From NCBI GenBank assembly GCA_946885335.1, contig CAMPGG010000017.1, positions 1 to 23,188 on the forward strand: a stretch of 23,188 nt of DNA. Reading direction: 5' to 3'. The notes beneath the pieces are model-generated. The model saw only the letters and a list, made by a program, of their open reading frames with translations. It was not told the origin of the DNA and did no database searches. The stretch comes from an uncultured Chitinophagaceae bacterium (GTDB lineage: Bacteria > Bacteroidota > Bacteroidia > Chitinophagales > Chitinophagaceae). Numbering within the stretch: position 1 is the first letter of the stretch; each line of letters begins with the position of its first letter. Positions 16,947-23,188 of the stretch are shown here, one piece after another. The position numbers and the translations under genes are program-made.

Positions 16947-17411
16947 TTAATATTTTTCTTTTAGCATTCGGGCAACGATCTTATCTATGGGTAACGTAAC
17001 AACTTCTTCTGAAAAATTATCCCAATCAATACAACGGAAAGATTCCGTTTCCTGTTGTTGCTCATATTGCAGCAGCTGGTCCTGGTTAAAAGAAAATGGT
17101 GTTGTACTTATGGGACAACGGATAGGCTCCAATGCTTTTACAAAATAATAAATGGAGATGATCTGGTGATCAGGATGGAAAGCTGAAAGCTGGAAAAAAT
17201 CGGTGGTGTAAATATGATCCTTCACTTCAACCCTTAAATTCATTTCTTCATAAAATTCACGAACCAGGCAATCTCTTGTGCCTTCACCAAACTCCAAACC
17301 ACCGCCGGGAAATTTAGTATAATATTCTCCCCGTATAAATTCATCACTTACCAATACCTGCTTTTGCTCATTCACCAATAATCCATATACGCGGATATTA
17401 AAATGCTGCAT
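16947..17411 (-). CDS. NUDIX hydrolase
   Basis: A 154-residue pyrophosphohydrolase of the NUDIX superfamily. The Nudix box spans residues 37-59: Gly37, Glu43, then REFYEEMNL with Arg51, Glu52, Glu55 and Glu56 as the metal-binding core. The usual Gly before the last hydrophobic position is Asn58, a tolerated change. The substrate is unknown; the small single-domain form could act on nucleoside diphosphate derivatives. The ATG at 17411 follows the CorA stop codon after one base, so it is the last gene of the minus-strand group. A start at 17447 inside corA would add twelve residues (MAGFSSGKKYSD) and is less likely. Confidence 0.9.
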   Translation of the reverse strand: MQHFNIRVYGLLVNEQKQVLVSDEFIRGEYYTKFPGGGLEFGEGTRDCLVREFYEEMNLRVEVKDHIYTTDFFQLSAFHPDHQIISIYYFVKALEPIRCPISTTPFSFNQDQLLQYEQQQETESFRCIDWDNFSEEVVTLPIDKIVARMLKEKY

Positions 17412-17412
17412 A

Positions 17413-18351
17413 TCAGAATATTTTTTTCCTGAGGAAAAACCAGCCAATGATCAGCGAAATGGCCAATGAAAATATGATGGGAATCCAGAATGCATTGGGC
17501 GAATCCTGGTAAGGCAGGGGAACGTTCATGCCGTAAATACTGGCAACCAATACGGGAAAGGTCAATACGATGGTGATTACTGAAAGTCTTTTCAGTACTT
17601 CGTTCTGGTTATTGGCAATGATGCTGGCAAATGCATCAAGCGTACTGCTTAAAATGTTTGTGTAGATATTGGCCATTTCCAATGCCTGCGAATTATCAAC
17701 GATCAGGTCGTTCAAAAATTCTTTGTCTTCTTCTGTTAGCCCTAAAAAATTACTGCGTTCCAGTTTTAAAAAAAGCAACTCATTTGAGCGAAGTGCCGTA
17801 ACAAAATACACCAGGCTTTTCTGAATCCGCATTAACTGTAATAAGTGTTCGTTCCGGTTAGATGAATATAATTTTTGTTCAAGCAGGTTTCTGCGGTGAT
17901 TAATTTCTTTCAAATGTTCCATGAAATTCTGAACTACTTTTTCAAAAACTTTTAAAGCCATCATATTCCTTTTTTCAGGATGACGATTTTGAAAAGTGCT
18001 GAAAAACTTTTTCATGGCCGGGTTTTCAAACGAATTGACCGTTACAATATGGTTGTGGGTTAAAATGATACAAACAGGTATGGTTATATAAAAAGCATCG
18101 CTGTCGTTGAAAGAATTATTTTCTGTAGGTGTTTTGATTACAATGAGTTTTACATTGTCTTCTTCTTCAAAACGGGTACGTTCATCTATATCCAGTGAAT
18201 CGGTCAGGAAGTCAACGGGTATGTCGAGCGAATCAGAAAGTTCGGTGAATTCTTCCTGTTTTAAAGGGGGCACAACATTGATCCAGATACCATTTTCCGG
18301 TTTATCTATTTCAACTGTCTTATGGTTAATATTTTTTAAATACTGAATCAA
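17413..18351 (-). CDS. corA: CorA-type magnesium/divalent-cation channel, TTG start
   Basis: A 312-residue inner-membrane channel. The N-terminal part is a soluble cytoplasmic domain; a long helical stalk runs from about 135 to 255; two C-terminal helices (about 258-275 and 287-308) flank the signature YGMNVPLP (273-280). The Gly-Met-Asn triplet is the family's ion-selectivity motif, and CorA works as a pentamer moving Mg2+ or other divalent ions. No ATG is available near the N-terminus. Upstream in frame a TAA lies only five codons before the TTG at 18351, and the family commonly begins MIQY, so TTG is the likely start. It lies 59 bases after dapF and one base before the NUDIX gene. Confidence 0.9.
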   Translation of the reverse strand: MIQYLKNINHKTVEIDKPENGIWINVVPPLKQEEFTELSDSLDIPVDFLTDSLDIDERTRFEEEDNVKLIVIKTPTENNSFNDSDAFYITIPVCIILTHNHIVTVNSFENPAMKKFFSTFQNRHPEKRNMMALKVFEKVVQNFMEHLKEINHRRNLLEQKLYSSNRNEHLLQLMRIQKSLVYFVTALRSNELLFLKLERSNFLGLTEEDKEFLNDLIVDNSQALEMANIYTNILSSTLDAFASIIANNQNEVLKRLSVITIVLTFPVLVASIYGMNVPLPYQDSPNAFWIPIIFSLAISLIIGWFFLRKKIF

Positions 18352-18410
18352 TGAATAATAAGTTTAAAAATCAAAATCAGGGCAAGTTATCAATTAAAAT
18401 TCAGCAAGCG

Positions 18411-19196
18411 CTATAAACTGATATCTCCTTCGAACACTTTTTCTGCCGGTCCGCTTAACCAGATATTTTCAAAACCGGATTCCATTAGCCGGTCGTATTC
18501 CACGCTTAATTTTCCTCCTAATGTTTGCACCTCCACGCGGTTAAAACCATTGTCATTATGATAACATACTAATGCAGCAGCCGTTACCCCGGTGCCGCAG
18601 GAAAGTGTTTCATCTTCCACACCCCGCTCATAAGTTCTCACGATAATTTTATCTTCTTTATCAACCTGTTCAACAAAATTTACGTTTATGCCTTCCAGTT
18701 CAAAATTTTTACTGTAACGAATATCCCTGCCTTTTTTAAAAACATCCAGCGTCATAACATCTTTTACCAGTTGAACATAATGGGGTGAGCCGGTATTTAA
18801 AATGAAATCTCCAAAATACTCTTTTATATTAGGCACATCCTGCATTTGTAAACTCACTATTCCTTCATCATCAATCCTGGCCTCATGTTCACCATCCACG
18901 GCTATAAACCGGTAGTTTGTTTTTTTAATACCCATATGATTTGCAAATTTCACCAGGCAACGACCACCATTTCCGCACATGCTACCTTCCCTGCCATCTG
19001 AATTATAATATTTCATTTCAAAATCATACGCATTACTTTCATTTAGTAACATCAATCCGTCAGCGCCAATGCCAAATTTGCGATCACAAAGCAGTTTGAC
19101 CTGTTTCTCATCCAGGTTGTAATATGCTTTTTTACGATTATCAAGTATAACGAAATCATTTCCTGTGCCCTGGTATTTATAAAAATGGATGTCCAT
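18411..19196 (-). CDS. dapF: Diaminopimelate epimerase
   Basis: Interconverts L,L- and meso-diaminopimelate, the last step to the peptidoglycan cross-linking amino acid and lysine precursor. The 261-residue protein shows the N-terminal KYQGTGNDFVILDNR (7-21), GIGADGLMLL (42-51) and YYNSDGREGSMCGNGGR (63-79) with catalytic Cys74. The second catalytic cysteine is Cys200 in ETLSCGTGVTAAAL (196-209). Both active-site cysteines and their surroundings are intact, so the gene looks functional. It starts 30 bases after the nucleoside phosphorylase stop codon and probably shares its transcript. Slightly short relative to enterobacterial DapF but within the family range. Confidence 0.96.
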   Translation of the reverse strand: MDIHFYKYQGTGNDFVILDNRKKAYYNLDEKQVKLLCDRKFGIGADGLMLLNESNAYDFEMKYYNSDGREGSMCGNGGRCLVKFANHMGIKKTNYRFIAVDGEHEARIDDEGIVSLQMQDVPNIKEYFGDFILNTGSPHYVQLVKDVMTLDVFKKGRDIRYSKNFELEGINVNFVEQVDKEDKIIVRTYERGVEDETLSCGTGVTAAALVCYHNDNGFNRVEVQTLGGKLSVEYDRLMESGFENIWLSGPAEKVFEGDISL

Positions 19197-19226
19197 GATT
19201 TTTTGTAGATAAGGTTTGTTGATTAA

Positions 19227-20102
19227 TTATTTCTCCTGTATAACAGTTAATACTTTTTCTATAAGCCGGTCCATGGCTTTATCCGCATTTTTAGAAAATT
19301 CCTGCTTCACCCGGTTGGCTACAATCACACTTAAAGAAAGGCAATGGTGCCCTAACATTTTCCCTAACCCATAAATAGCGGAAGTTTCCATTTCAAAATT
19401 AGCAATCCGGTGTTGTCCAAACCTGAATTCCGTTAGCCTGTTTACCAGGTTTGGATTTCTCAATCCCAATCTTAGTATCCTGCCCTGGGGTCCATAAAAG
19501 CCCGGGCAGGTAACCGTTATGCCATGGTGAAAATCATTTCCAAAATGTTTCATCAGCGAAGGGCTTCCCCCGCTAAGGGTGGGGTGGGCCATTTGCATTT
19601 CCATTTGTGTATGCGTGATAAAAGACTGCAGTAGCTGGTTTTCTTCATCGTTATGTTCATGCCTGTAAAAATTCAGCAAATTATCGATGCCTAATCCATG
19701 GGTGGATACAACCAGGCTGTCGACCGGGATATCGGGCTGCAAACCACCGGCTGTTCCAATGCGAATGATATTCAGCGATGAAAGTTTTTCTTTTATCATC
19801 CTGCTGGTAAAATCAATATTTGCCAGGGCATCCAGTTCATTCAAAACAATATCTATATTATCTGTACCCATACCGGTTGATAATACAGTAATTCGTTTTT
19901 TTCCTATCCAACCTGTATGACTCACAATTTCCCGGTGCTGATTGCTGAATTCAATGGAATCAAAATGCTTGCTGATCTTTTCTACCCGGGCGGGATCCCC
20001 CACGGTAATAATATCCGGGGCAAGTTCATCTGCTTTCATATCCAGGTGATATACCGCACCGCGTTGATTGATGATCAGTTCTGATTCAGCTATATACGAC
20101 AT
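19227..20102 (-). CDS. Nucleoside phosphorylase (uridine/purine phosphorylase family)
   Basis: A cytoplasmic enzyme of 291 residues of the PNP/UDP phosphorylase superfamily, which cleaves nucleosides with phosphate in salvage. Visible motifs are TVGDPARV (33-40), STGMGTDNIDIVLNEL (75-90) of the phosphate- and ribose-binding region, IRIGTAGGL (113-121), and NFEMETSAIYGLG (235-247), whose Glu-Met-Glu contacts ribose. VIVANRVKQEF follows near the end. The general pattern resembles uridine phosphorylase more than MTA/SAH nucleosidase, but base specificity cannot be settled by eye. It is the first gene of the minus-strand group that continues with dapF, and a well-spaced promoter lies about 45 bases upstream. 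Confidence 0.88.
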   Translation of the reverse strand: MSYIAESELIINQRGAVYHLDMKADELAPDIITVGDPARVEKISKHFDSIEFSNQHREIVSHTGWIGKKRITVLSTGMGTDNIDIVLNELDALANIDFTSRMIKEKLSSLNIIRIGTAGGLQPDIPVDSLVVSTHGLGIDNLLNFYRHEHNDEENQLLQSFITHTQMEMQMAHPTLSGGSPSLMKHFGNDFHHGITVTCPGFYGPQGRILRLGLRNPNLVNRLTEFRFGQHRIANFEMETSAIYGLGKMLGHHCLSLSVIVANRVKQEFSKNADKAMDRLIEKVLTVIQEK

Positions 20103-20131
20103 CTAAAATGATTTTATTTTGAATTGGTGGG

Positions 20132-20164
20132 TTTGATTTACTTGGTAAAAATATCCTATTTTCG
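20132..20164 (+). promoter_or_regulatory. Promoter of the tRNA-Cys gene
   Basis: TTTG (20132-20135), a 21-base spacer and TATTTTCG (20157-20164) match the Bacteroidota pattern TTTG-N19-21-TAnnTTTG with one mismatch in the -7 box. The mature tRNA begins 21 bases downstream, which leaves room for a short 5' leader removed by RNase P. Confidence 0.6.
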
Positions 20165-20176
20165 CAGCGGTTCAAA
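20146..20176 (-). promoter_or_regulatory. Promoter of the nucleoside phosphorylase-dapF group
   Basis: On the minus strand TTTG (20173-20176), a 19-base spacer and TATTTTTA (20146-20153) fit the Bacteroidota promoter with one mismatch in the -7 box. It lies 43 bases before the phosphorylase ATG. It is interleaved with the tRNA promoter on the other strand; the two -7 boxes are three bases apart. Confidence 0.5.
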
Positions 20177-20185
20177 AATTCATAA

Positions 20186-20256
20186 GGTACCATGGCCGAG
20201 TGGCTAGGCAGAGGTCTGCAAAACCTCCTACAGCAGTTCGAATCTGCTTGGTACCT
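20186..20256 (+). tRNA. trnC: tRNA-Cys (GCA)
   Basis: A complete 71-base cloverleaf without an encoded CCA end. The acceptor stem GGTACCA (20186-20192) pairs fully with TGGTACC (20249-20255), and U is the discriminator base (20256), as expected for cysteine. The D stem is GCC/GGC. The anticodon stem GAGGT/ACCTC encloses the loop CTGCAAA with anticodon GCA at 20218-20220. The T stem AGCAG/CTGCT encloses TTCGAAT. The variable loop is four bases. All stems pair perfectly. Confidence 0.97.
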
Positions 20257-20258
20257 CT

Positions 20259-20290
20259 AAACAGCCTCCTTTGTGAGGCTGTTTTTATTT
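20259..20290 (+). terminator. Intrinsic terminator after tRNA-Cys
   Basis: The arm AAACAGCCTC (20259-20268) pairs perfectly with GAGGCTGTTT (20275-20284) across a six-base loop, and TTATTT follows, so the T-rich tail is TTTTTATTT overlapping the stem end. It begins three bases after the tRNA and lies before the end of the convergent HU-like/SPOR gene. Confidence 0.88.
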
Positions 20291-20307
20291 TATGGGTAGA
20301 TTTAATA

Positions 20308-21195
20308 TTACTGTTCAATCGTAACGCGGCGGCCGGTGAGGGTAGTTAATGAATCTTTCACTTTTGTAGTATCTGTTGCAGCTACCGGCAATTGCATATA
20401 AATTTTAAAAGAGACAGAATCCGGGGTTTCTAATTTTACATCCCAGAAATAAGAACGCAATTGTTCGTATCTGTACAAAGCTCTTTGCTTGTTGCTAGTT
20501 TCCAAAATAAATTTATATCCCTGTGCTGATACCGCAGGTGGTGTTGCTGTTACTGAATCTGGAACAGTTACTGATTGCAAAGTATCTTCAATGGGAATTA
20601 TTTTCGCAGGTGCAGTTGTAATGGGTTCCGTCTTTTTGTTAGAGGTATTACGATATAACCAATATCCACCCCAAACCGCTAAAGCAATGCCGCCAATTAA
20701 TAAAATAAATGCAAGGGGTTTCTGCCAGTTATTTCCTTTATTTCTTGTTTTGTCATTATAGGGCCCAAATGCTTCTTCAGAATTAATTGTGGTAGTGGCA
20801 TCAACCGAAGCAGGATCTTTATACTTCTCCGGTTCGTTGTATGGAATAAACCGAAGATTGCCTTCATTATTTTTAACCAGCGTGCCAATATCTTCCAAAA
20901 CTACTGCCTTGCCAATATTTAAATATTGAATGGTTTGTTCAAGAAATGATTGAAGATCTGAATCAGCCAAAGTTTTCATTTTTCCTGTTTGCGCAGAAAT
21001 ATATTCTACAAGGGCTTCATCATTTATTTTAGATGTGTTACGTTCAAACCTGATTTGTCCCTGGAACCTTGCCCTGCCTTGCCTGCCTTCATCTTCGGTT
21101 CCATAGCCGGCATCCTTAAAGAAAGATCCTATCCCTACAAGGTGTAATTCATTATGCGAGTGGAAATACTGAGCAAGTACCGGGTCTAGTTTCAA
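20308..21195 (-). CDS. HU-like (CCDC81-type) and SPOR domain membrane protein
   Basis: A 295-residue bitopic protein. Residues 1-55 and about 58-120 look like two HU-type modules of the CCDC81-like prokaryotic class: each has the pattern hhxxhGIGSF / hEDIGTL (20-25, 100-106). A linker leads to one membrane helix (about 160-181, LAFILLIGGIALAVWGGYWL), then a Thr/Pro-rich periplasmic linker, and a C-terminal SPOR-like domain (about 226-295, YKFILETSNKQRALYRYEQL). SPOR domains bind glycan strands stripped of peptide at division sites, so the protein could link the cytoplasmic side to septal peptidoglycan. No ATG is available; TTG at 21195 is the likely start, although it lies within TATTTTG, a near -7 box. 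No partner gene is adjacent. Confidence 0.82.
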   Translation of the reverse strand: MKLDPVLAQYFHSHNELHLVGIGSFFKDAGYGTEDEGRQGRARFQGQIRFERNTSKINDEALVEYISAQTGKMKTLADSDLQSFLEQTIQYLNIGKAVVLEDIGTLVKNNEGNLRFIPYNEPEKYKDPASVDATTTINSEEAFGPYNDKTRNKGNNWQKPLAFILLIGGIALAVWGGYWLYRNTSNKKTEPITTAPAKIIPIEDTLQSVTVPDSVTATPPAVSAQGYKFILETSNKQRALYRYEQLRSYFWDVKLETPDSVSFKIYMQLPVAATDTTKVKDSLTTLTGRRVTIEQ

Positions 21196-21262
21196 AATAG
21201 GTGAATTTAGTTTGCAATATAATTATTTTGAACTGCCCCTGCAATAAGGTATTAACTCTTCC

Positions 21263-21270
21263 TATTTTTG
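21263..21270 (+). promoter_or_regulatory. Bacteroidota -7 box immediately before a start codon
   Basis: TATTTTTG is an exact TAnnTTTG match and ends only four bases before the ATG at 21275. No TTTG box lies at the usual distance. If it is the working -7 box, the transcript would be leaderless, or the true start would be the in-frame ATG at 21305. Confidence 0.45.
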
Positions 21271-21274
21271 CAGT

Positions 21275-21613
21275 ATGCAATTATCCAATGACGAAGAACG
21301 GTTTATGGATTGGTGGGAGAAAAACCGGGACATCCGCAAAAAAACATCCAAACAACTGATGATAGGCCTCCCGATGGCCACTGTTTTTGTATTTGCCATA
21401 CTTTTTAATTTTTTTGCCGGTTGGTATAAGCGGGCCACCATGATGATGAATACGAATTCATCTTTAATACTGGTATTGATCATTGCAGCTATCGCCATCG
21501 TAGTTTTTTATTCTATTTTTTCCATGCGTTATAAATGGGAAATGAACGAACAGCGTTACAAGGAACTGCAGGCAAAAAAGAATTCAACGCAAAGCAGCGA
21601 AAAAGGAATTTGA
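21275..21613 (+). CDS. Small two-helix membrane protein of unknown function
   Basis: I do not recognise this 112-residue protein. An acidic-then-basic N-terminus (MQLSNDEERFMDWWEKNRDIRKK) is followed by two hydrophobic helices, about 29-49 (MIGLPMATVFVFAILFNFFA) and 63-83 (SLILVLIIAAIAIVVFYSIF). A charged cytoplasmic-looking tail rich in Lys, Glu and Gln follows (WEMNEQRYKELQAKK). By the positive-inside rule both ends are probably cytoplasmic. It is transcribed away from the HU-like/SPOR gene and lies 96 bases before the FKBP gene. The start at 21275 is the first ATG in frame; a second at 21305 would remove ten residues and fits better if the -7 box at 21263-21270 is real. Confidence 0.75.
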   Translation: MQLSNDEERFMDWWEKNRDIRKKTSKQLMIGLPMATVFVFAILFNFFAGWYKRATMMMNTNSSLILVLIIAAIAIVVFYSIFSMRYKWEMNEQRYKELQAKKNSTQSSEKGI

Positions 21614-21709
21614 CAGGTCATTAGCCGTCATAATGAATAATAATTAACAGGTTAAAAATTTTCCTGTCAATGGTTTCCATTTGACAATTAAAAATCAAAA
21701 AAATAAGAA

Positions 21710-22192
21710 ATGAAAAGAATTGTTGCGTGTTGCGTTGTTTTAGTGCTTTTTGCAAGTAGTTGTTTAAAAGACAGGGGAGAAGATACCTGTACTTTCGATG
21801 AGTGTGCTTTCCTTGTTCCTGCTACTGAATTACAGGAATTGGAAGAATTTTTAACTGCTAATTCCATTACGGCTACTAAACATTGCAGTGGTATGTATTA
21901 TACAATTCTTGATCCCGGCACAGGACAGGCGCCTGAAGTTTGTGATGGAGTCAGTGTAAAATACATTGGCAAATTAACGGACGGACAAACATTTGATGAA
22001 TCCGCTGATCCTGTAATTTTTAACCTCAGTACATTAATTGGTGGCTGGCAACTGGGTATTCCCTTAATTAAAACCGGTGGAAAGATCAGGCTGTATATTC
22101 CGCCATCTCTTGGATATGGCAGCCAGTCAACCGGCAGCATTCCGGCCAATTCAATATTGATTTTCGATATCGACCTGGTTGCAGTTTATTAA
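21710..22192 (+). CDS. FKBP-type peptidyl-prolyl isomerase, lipoprotein
   Basis: A 160-residue lipid-anchored isomerase that speeds proline cis-trans changes during folding of exported proteins. The N-terminus MKRIVACCVVLVLFASSC is a lipoprotein signal with the acylated Cys at residue 18. The mature end reads CLKDRGED, a charged stretch that partly resembles the Lys/acidic lipoprotein export signal of Bacteroidota, so surface exposure is possible. The FKBP domain fills the last 90 residues or so: VSVKYIGKLTDGQTFDES, GGWQLGIPLIKTGGKIRLYIPP, LGYGSQSTGSIPANSILIFDIDL. These cover the usual active-site Tyr, Phe-Asp, Trp, Ile and Tyr positions. The 96 bases upstream contain no full promoter match. 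Confidence 0.93.
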   Translation: MKRIVACCVVLVLFASSCLKDRGEDTCTFDECAFLVPATELQELEEFLTANSITATKHCSGMYYTILDPGTGQAPEVCDGVSVKYIGKLTDGQTFDESADPVIFNLSTLIGGWQLGIPLIKTGGKIRLYIPPSLGYGSQSTGSIPANSILIFDIDLVAVY

Positions 22193-22244
22193 ATCATCGC
22201 CTTTTCAAAAACTGTATTGCCACCATTTACCAGTTTGGTATATG

Positions 22245-22252
22245 TAACTTTG
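22245..22252 (+). promoter_or_regulatory. Bacteroidota -7 box before the serine dehydratase gene
   Basis: TAACTTTG matches TAnnTTTG exactly and lies 16 bases before the GTG start at 22269. A TTTG at the right distance is missing; the nearest (22234-22237) is too close. The expected leader is only about ten bases. Confidence 0.45.
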
Positions 22253-22268
22253 CCTGAATTTTATTCAA

Positions 22269-23188
22269 GTGAAATACGAACCTATTTCTTTATTCGATAT
22301 GCTGAAGATCGGTGTGGGGCCATCCAGTTCCCACACACTCGGCCCATGGCGTGCTGCGCAGCGTTTTGTGCAAACATTGGCAAATGATAAAAAGCTGGCT
22401 GATGTTAATTCAATCCGGGTATTGTTATACGGTTCATTAGCTAAAACAGGCATCGGGCATGGAACGGATATAGCGGTTCAATTGGGGTTGGCGGGAGAAG
22501 ACCCGGTCATTTTTCCGGTTGACCAGATACCCGAAACGATCAGTGCAATAAAAGAGAATAAAAAAATATTATTGAATGGAACAAATGAAGTTTCATTCGA
22601 TCCAATAACCGCCATTGAATTTCGGATTACAGAATCTTTACCCTTTCATCCAAATGCTTTAAGTTTTATTGCAGATTTTAACAATGGTGAAAATATTACT
22701 GAGACTTATTTTTCTGTAGGTGGTGGATTTGTAATCAAAGAAGGCGAAACGGAATTAATCAGTCACCAGGTGCAGTTACCCTTTCCCGTTAATACAGCTG
22801 ATGACCTGTTGCATTGGGTTAGAAAAACCGGGATGGCCATTTATGAAATTGTGTTGGAGAATGAAACCGCCTGGCGATCTGAAGCCGAGATCAATGAAGG
22901 TGTATTAAATATATGGCGGGTGATGAAGGAATGTATATACCGCGGTTGTCACAGTAAAGGAACATTGCCTGGGGGATTGTTTGTAAAAAGGCGTGCAGCG
23001 GAACTCAATAAAAAATTATTAGCAGGCAGAACTTATCATGATTTTGAAAGCTGGATCGATGCTATCAGGCAGGGCGGTAATAGCTTTAAATATATTTTGG
23101 ATTGGGTAAGTTGTTTCGCATTGGCAGTAAATGAAGAAAATGCGGCATTCGGACGGGTAGTTACAGCGCCAACCAATGGAGCTGCAGG
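22269..23188 (+). CDS. sdaA: L-serine dehydratase, iron-sulfur type (3' end missing), GTG start
   Basis: Deaminates L-serine to pyruvate and ammonia. The frame is open to the window end and gives 306 residues of what is normally a protein of about 450-480. The N-terminal beta domain begins [20 protein letters not shown] and contains [24 protein letters not shown] (53-67) and [10 protein letters not shown] (147-156). The alpha domain begins near residue 180 and shows [19 protein letters not shown] (225-243) and [19 protein letters not shown] (288-306). The cysteines expected to hold the 4Fe-4S cluster lie mostly beyond the window. GTG at 22269 is the only good start: an in-frame TAA lies at 22245-22247 and no ATG occurs before residue 11. 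It is a single-chain enzyme with beta and alpha parts fused. Confidence 0.93.
   Translation, partial: MKYEPISLFDMLKIGVGPSSSHTLGPWRAAQRFVQTLANDKKLADVNSIRVLLYGSLAKTGIGHGTDIAVQLGLAGEDPVIFPVDQIPETISAIKENKKILLNGTNEVSFDPITAIEFRITESLPFHPNALSFIADFNNGENITETYFSVGGGFVIKEGETELISHQVQLPFPVNTADDLLHWVRKTGMAIYEIVLENETAWRSEAEINEGVLNIWRVMKECIYRGCHSKGTLPGGLFVKRRAAELNKKLLAGRTYHDFESWIDAIRQGGNSFKYILDWVSCFALAVNEENAAFGRVVTAPTNGAA

Noticed and set aside
20186..20290. tRNA gene as an attachment site for an integrated element
   Set aside because: No repeat of the tRNA 3' end, no integrase and no foreign-looking genes follow; the neighbouring hairpin is an ordinary terminator.
21610..21670. TTGACAGG (21610-21617) and CCTGTCAA (21663-21670) form an inverted repeat around the gap before the FKBP gene
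   Set aside because: The arms are 8 bases long and 45 bases apart with no T-run at a suitable place; too weak to call a terminator or operator.

Overview
The window looks like a chromosomal piece of a Bacteroidota genome, most likely of the Chitinophagaceae type. The evidence is two large secreted proteins with the gliding-motility/type IX secretion (T9SS) C-terminal domain, an HU-like/SPOR envelope protein of a kind known from this phylum, a lipoprotein FKBP isomerase, starts without a Shine-Dalgarno sequence in A-rich leaders, and several exact copies of the Bacteroidota -7 promoter box TAnnTTTG close upstream of genes. No insertion sequence, phage gene or CRISPR array was seen. The assignment rests on gene families and signals only.

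Layout. (1) 1-3766: two paralogous T9SS-exported adhesin-like proteins facing each other tail to tail; the first is cut by the window edge. Their stop codons lie in a perfect palindrome. (2) 3942-12122: a nine-gene plus-strand run with overlaps or gaps of at most 24 bases. It contains rfbF and rfbG (CDP-glucose synthesis and 4,6-dehydration), an RmlC-like epimerase, a TylC3/TcaB9-like sugar C-methyltransferase, an SDR reductase, a CmcI-like O-methyltransferase and three family 2 glycosyltransferases. Read together they predict a CDP-linked, 3-C-methyl-branched 6-deoxyhexose and its transfer into a surface glycan. (3) 12102-15703, minus strand: a YfhO-family membrane protein coupled by an ATGA overlap to a family 4 glycosyltransferase; its end overlaps the end of the plus-strand run. 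(4) 15777-16945: a small unknown membrane protein coupled to a YhhQ-type queuosine-precursor transporter. (5) 16947-20102, minus strand: nucleoside phosphorylase, dapF, CorA-type metal channel and NUDIX hydrolase. (6) 20132-20290: tRNA-Cys(GCA) with its own promoter and a strong intrinsic terminator. (7) 20308-23188: an HU-like/SPOR membrane protein (minus), then on the plus strand a two-helix membrane protein, an FKBP-type lipoprotein isomerase and the 5' part of an L-serine dehydratase gene cut by the window end.

How the parts relate. Regions 2 and 3 form a surface-polysaccharide or glycosylation locus next to large T9SS cargo proteins. No flippase, polymerase or initiating phosphosugar transferase is visible, so assembly and export functions must lie elsewhere. 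Regions 4-7 are mostly housekeeping. Coding density is very high: no gene-free stretch exceeds about 180 bases, and the longest (3767-3941) is a divergent promoter region.
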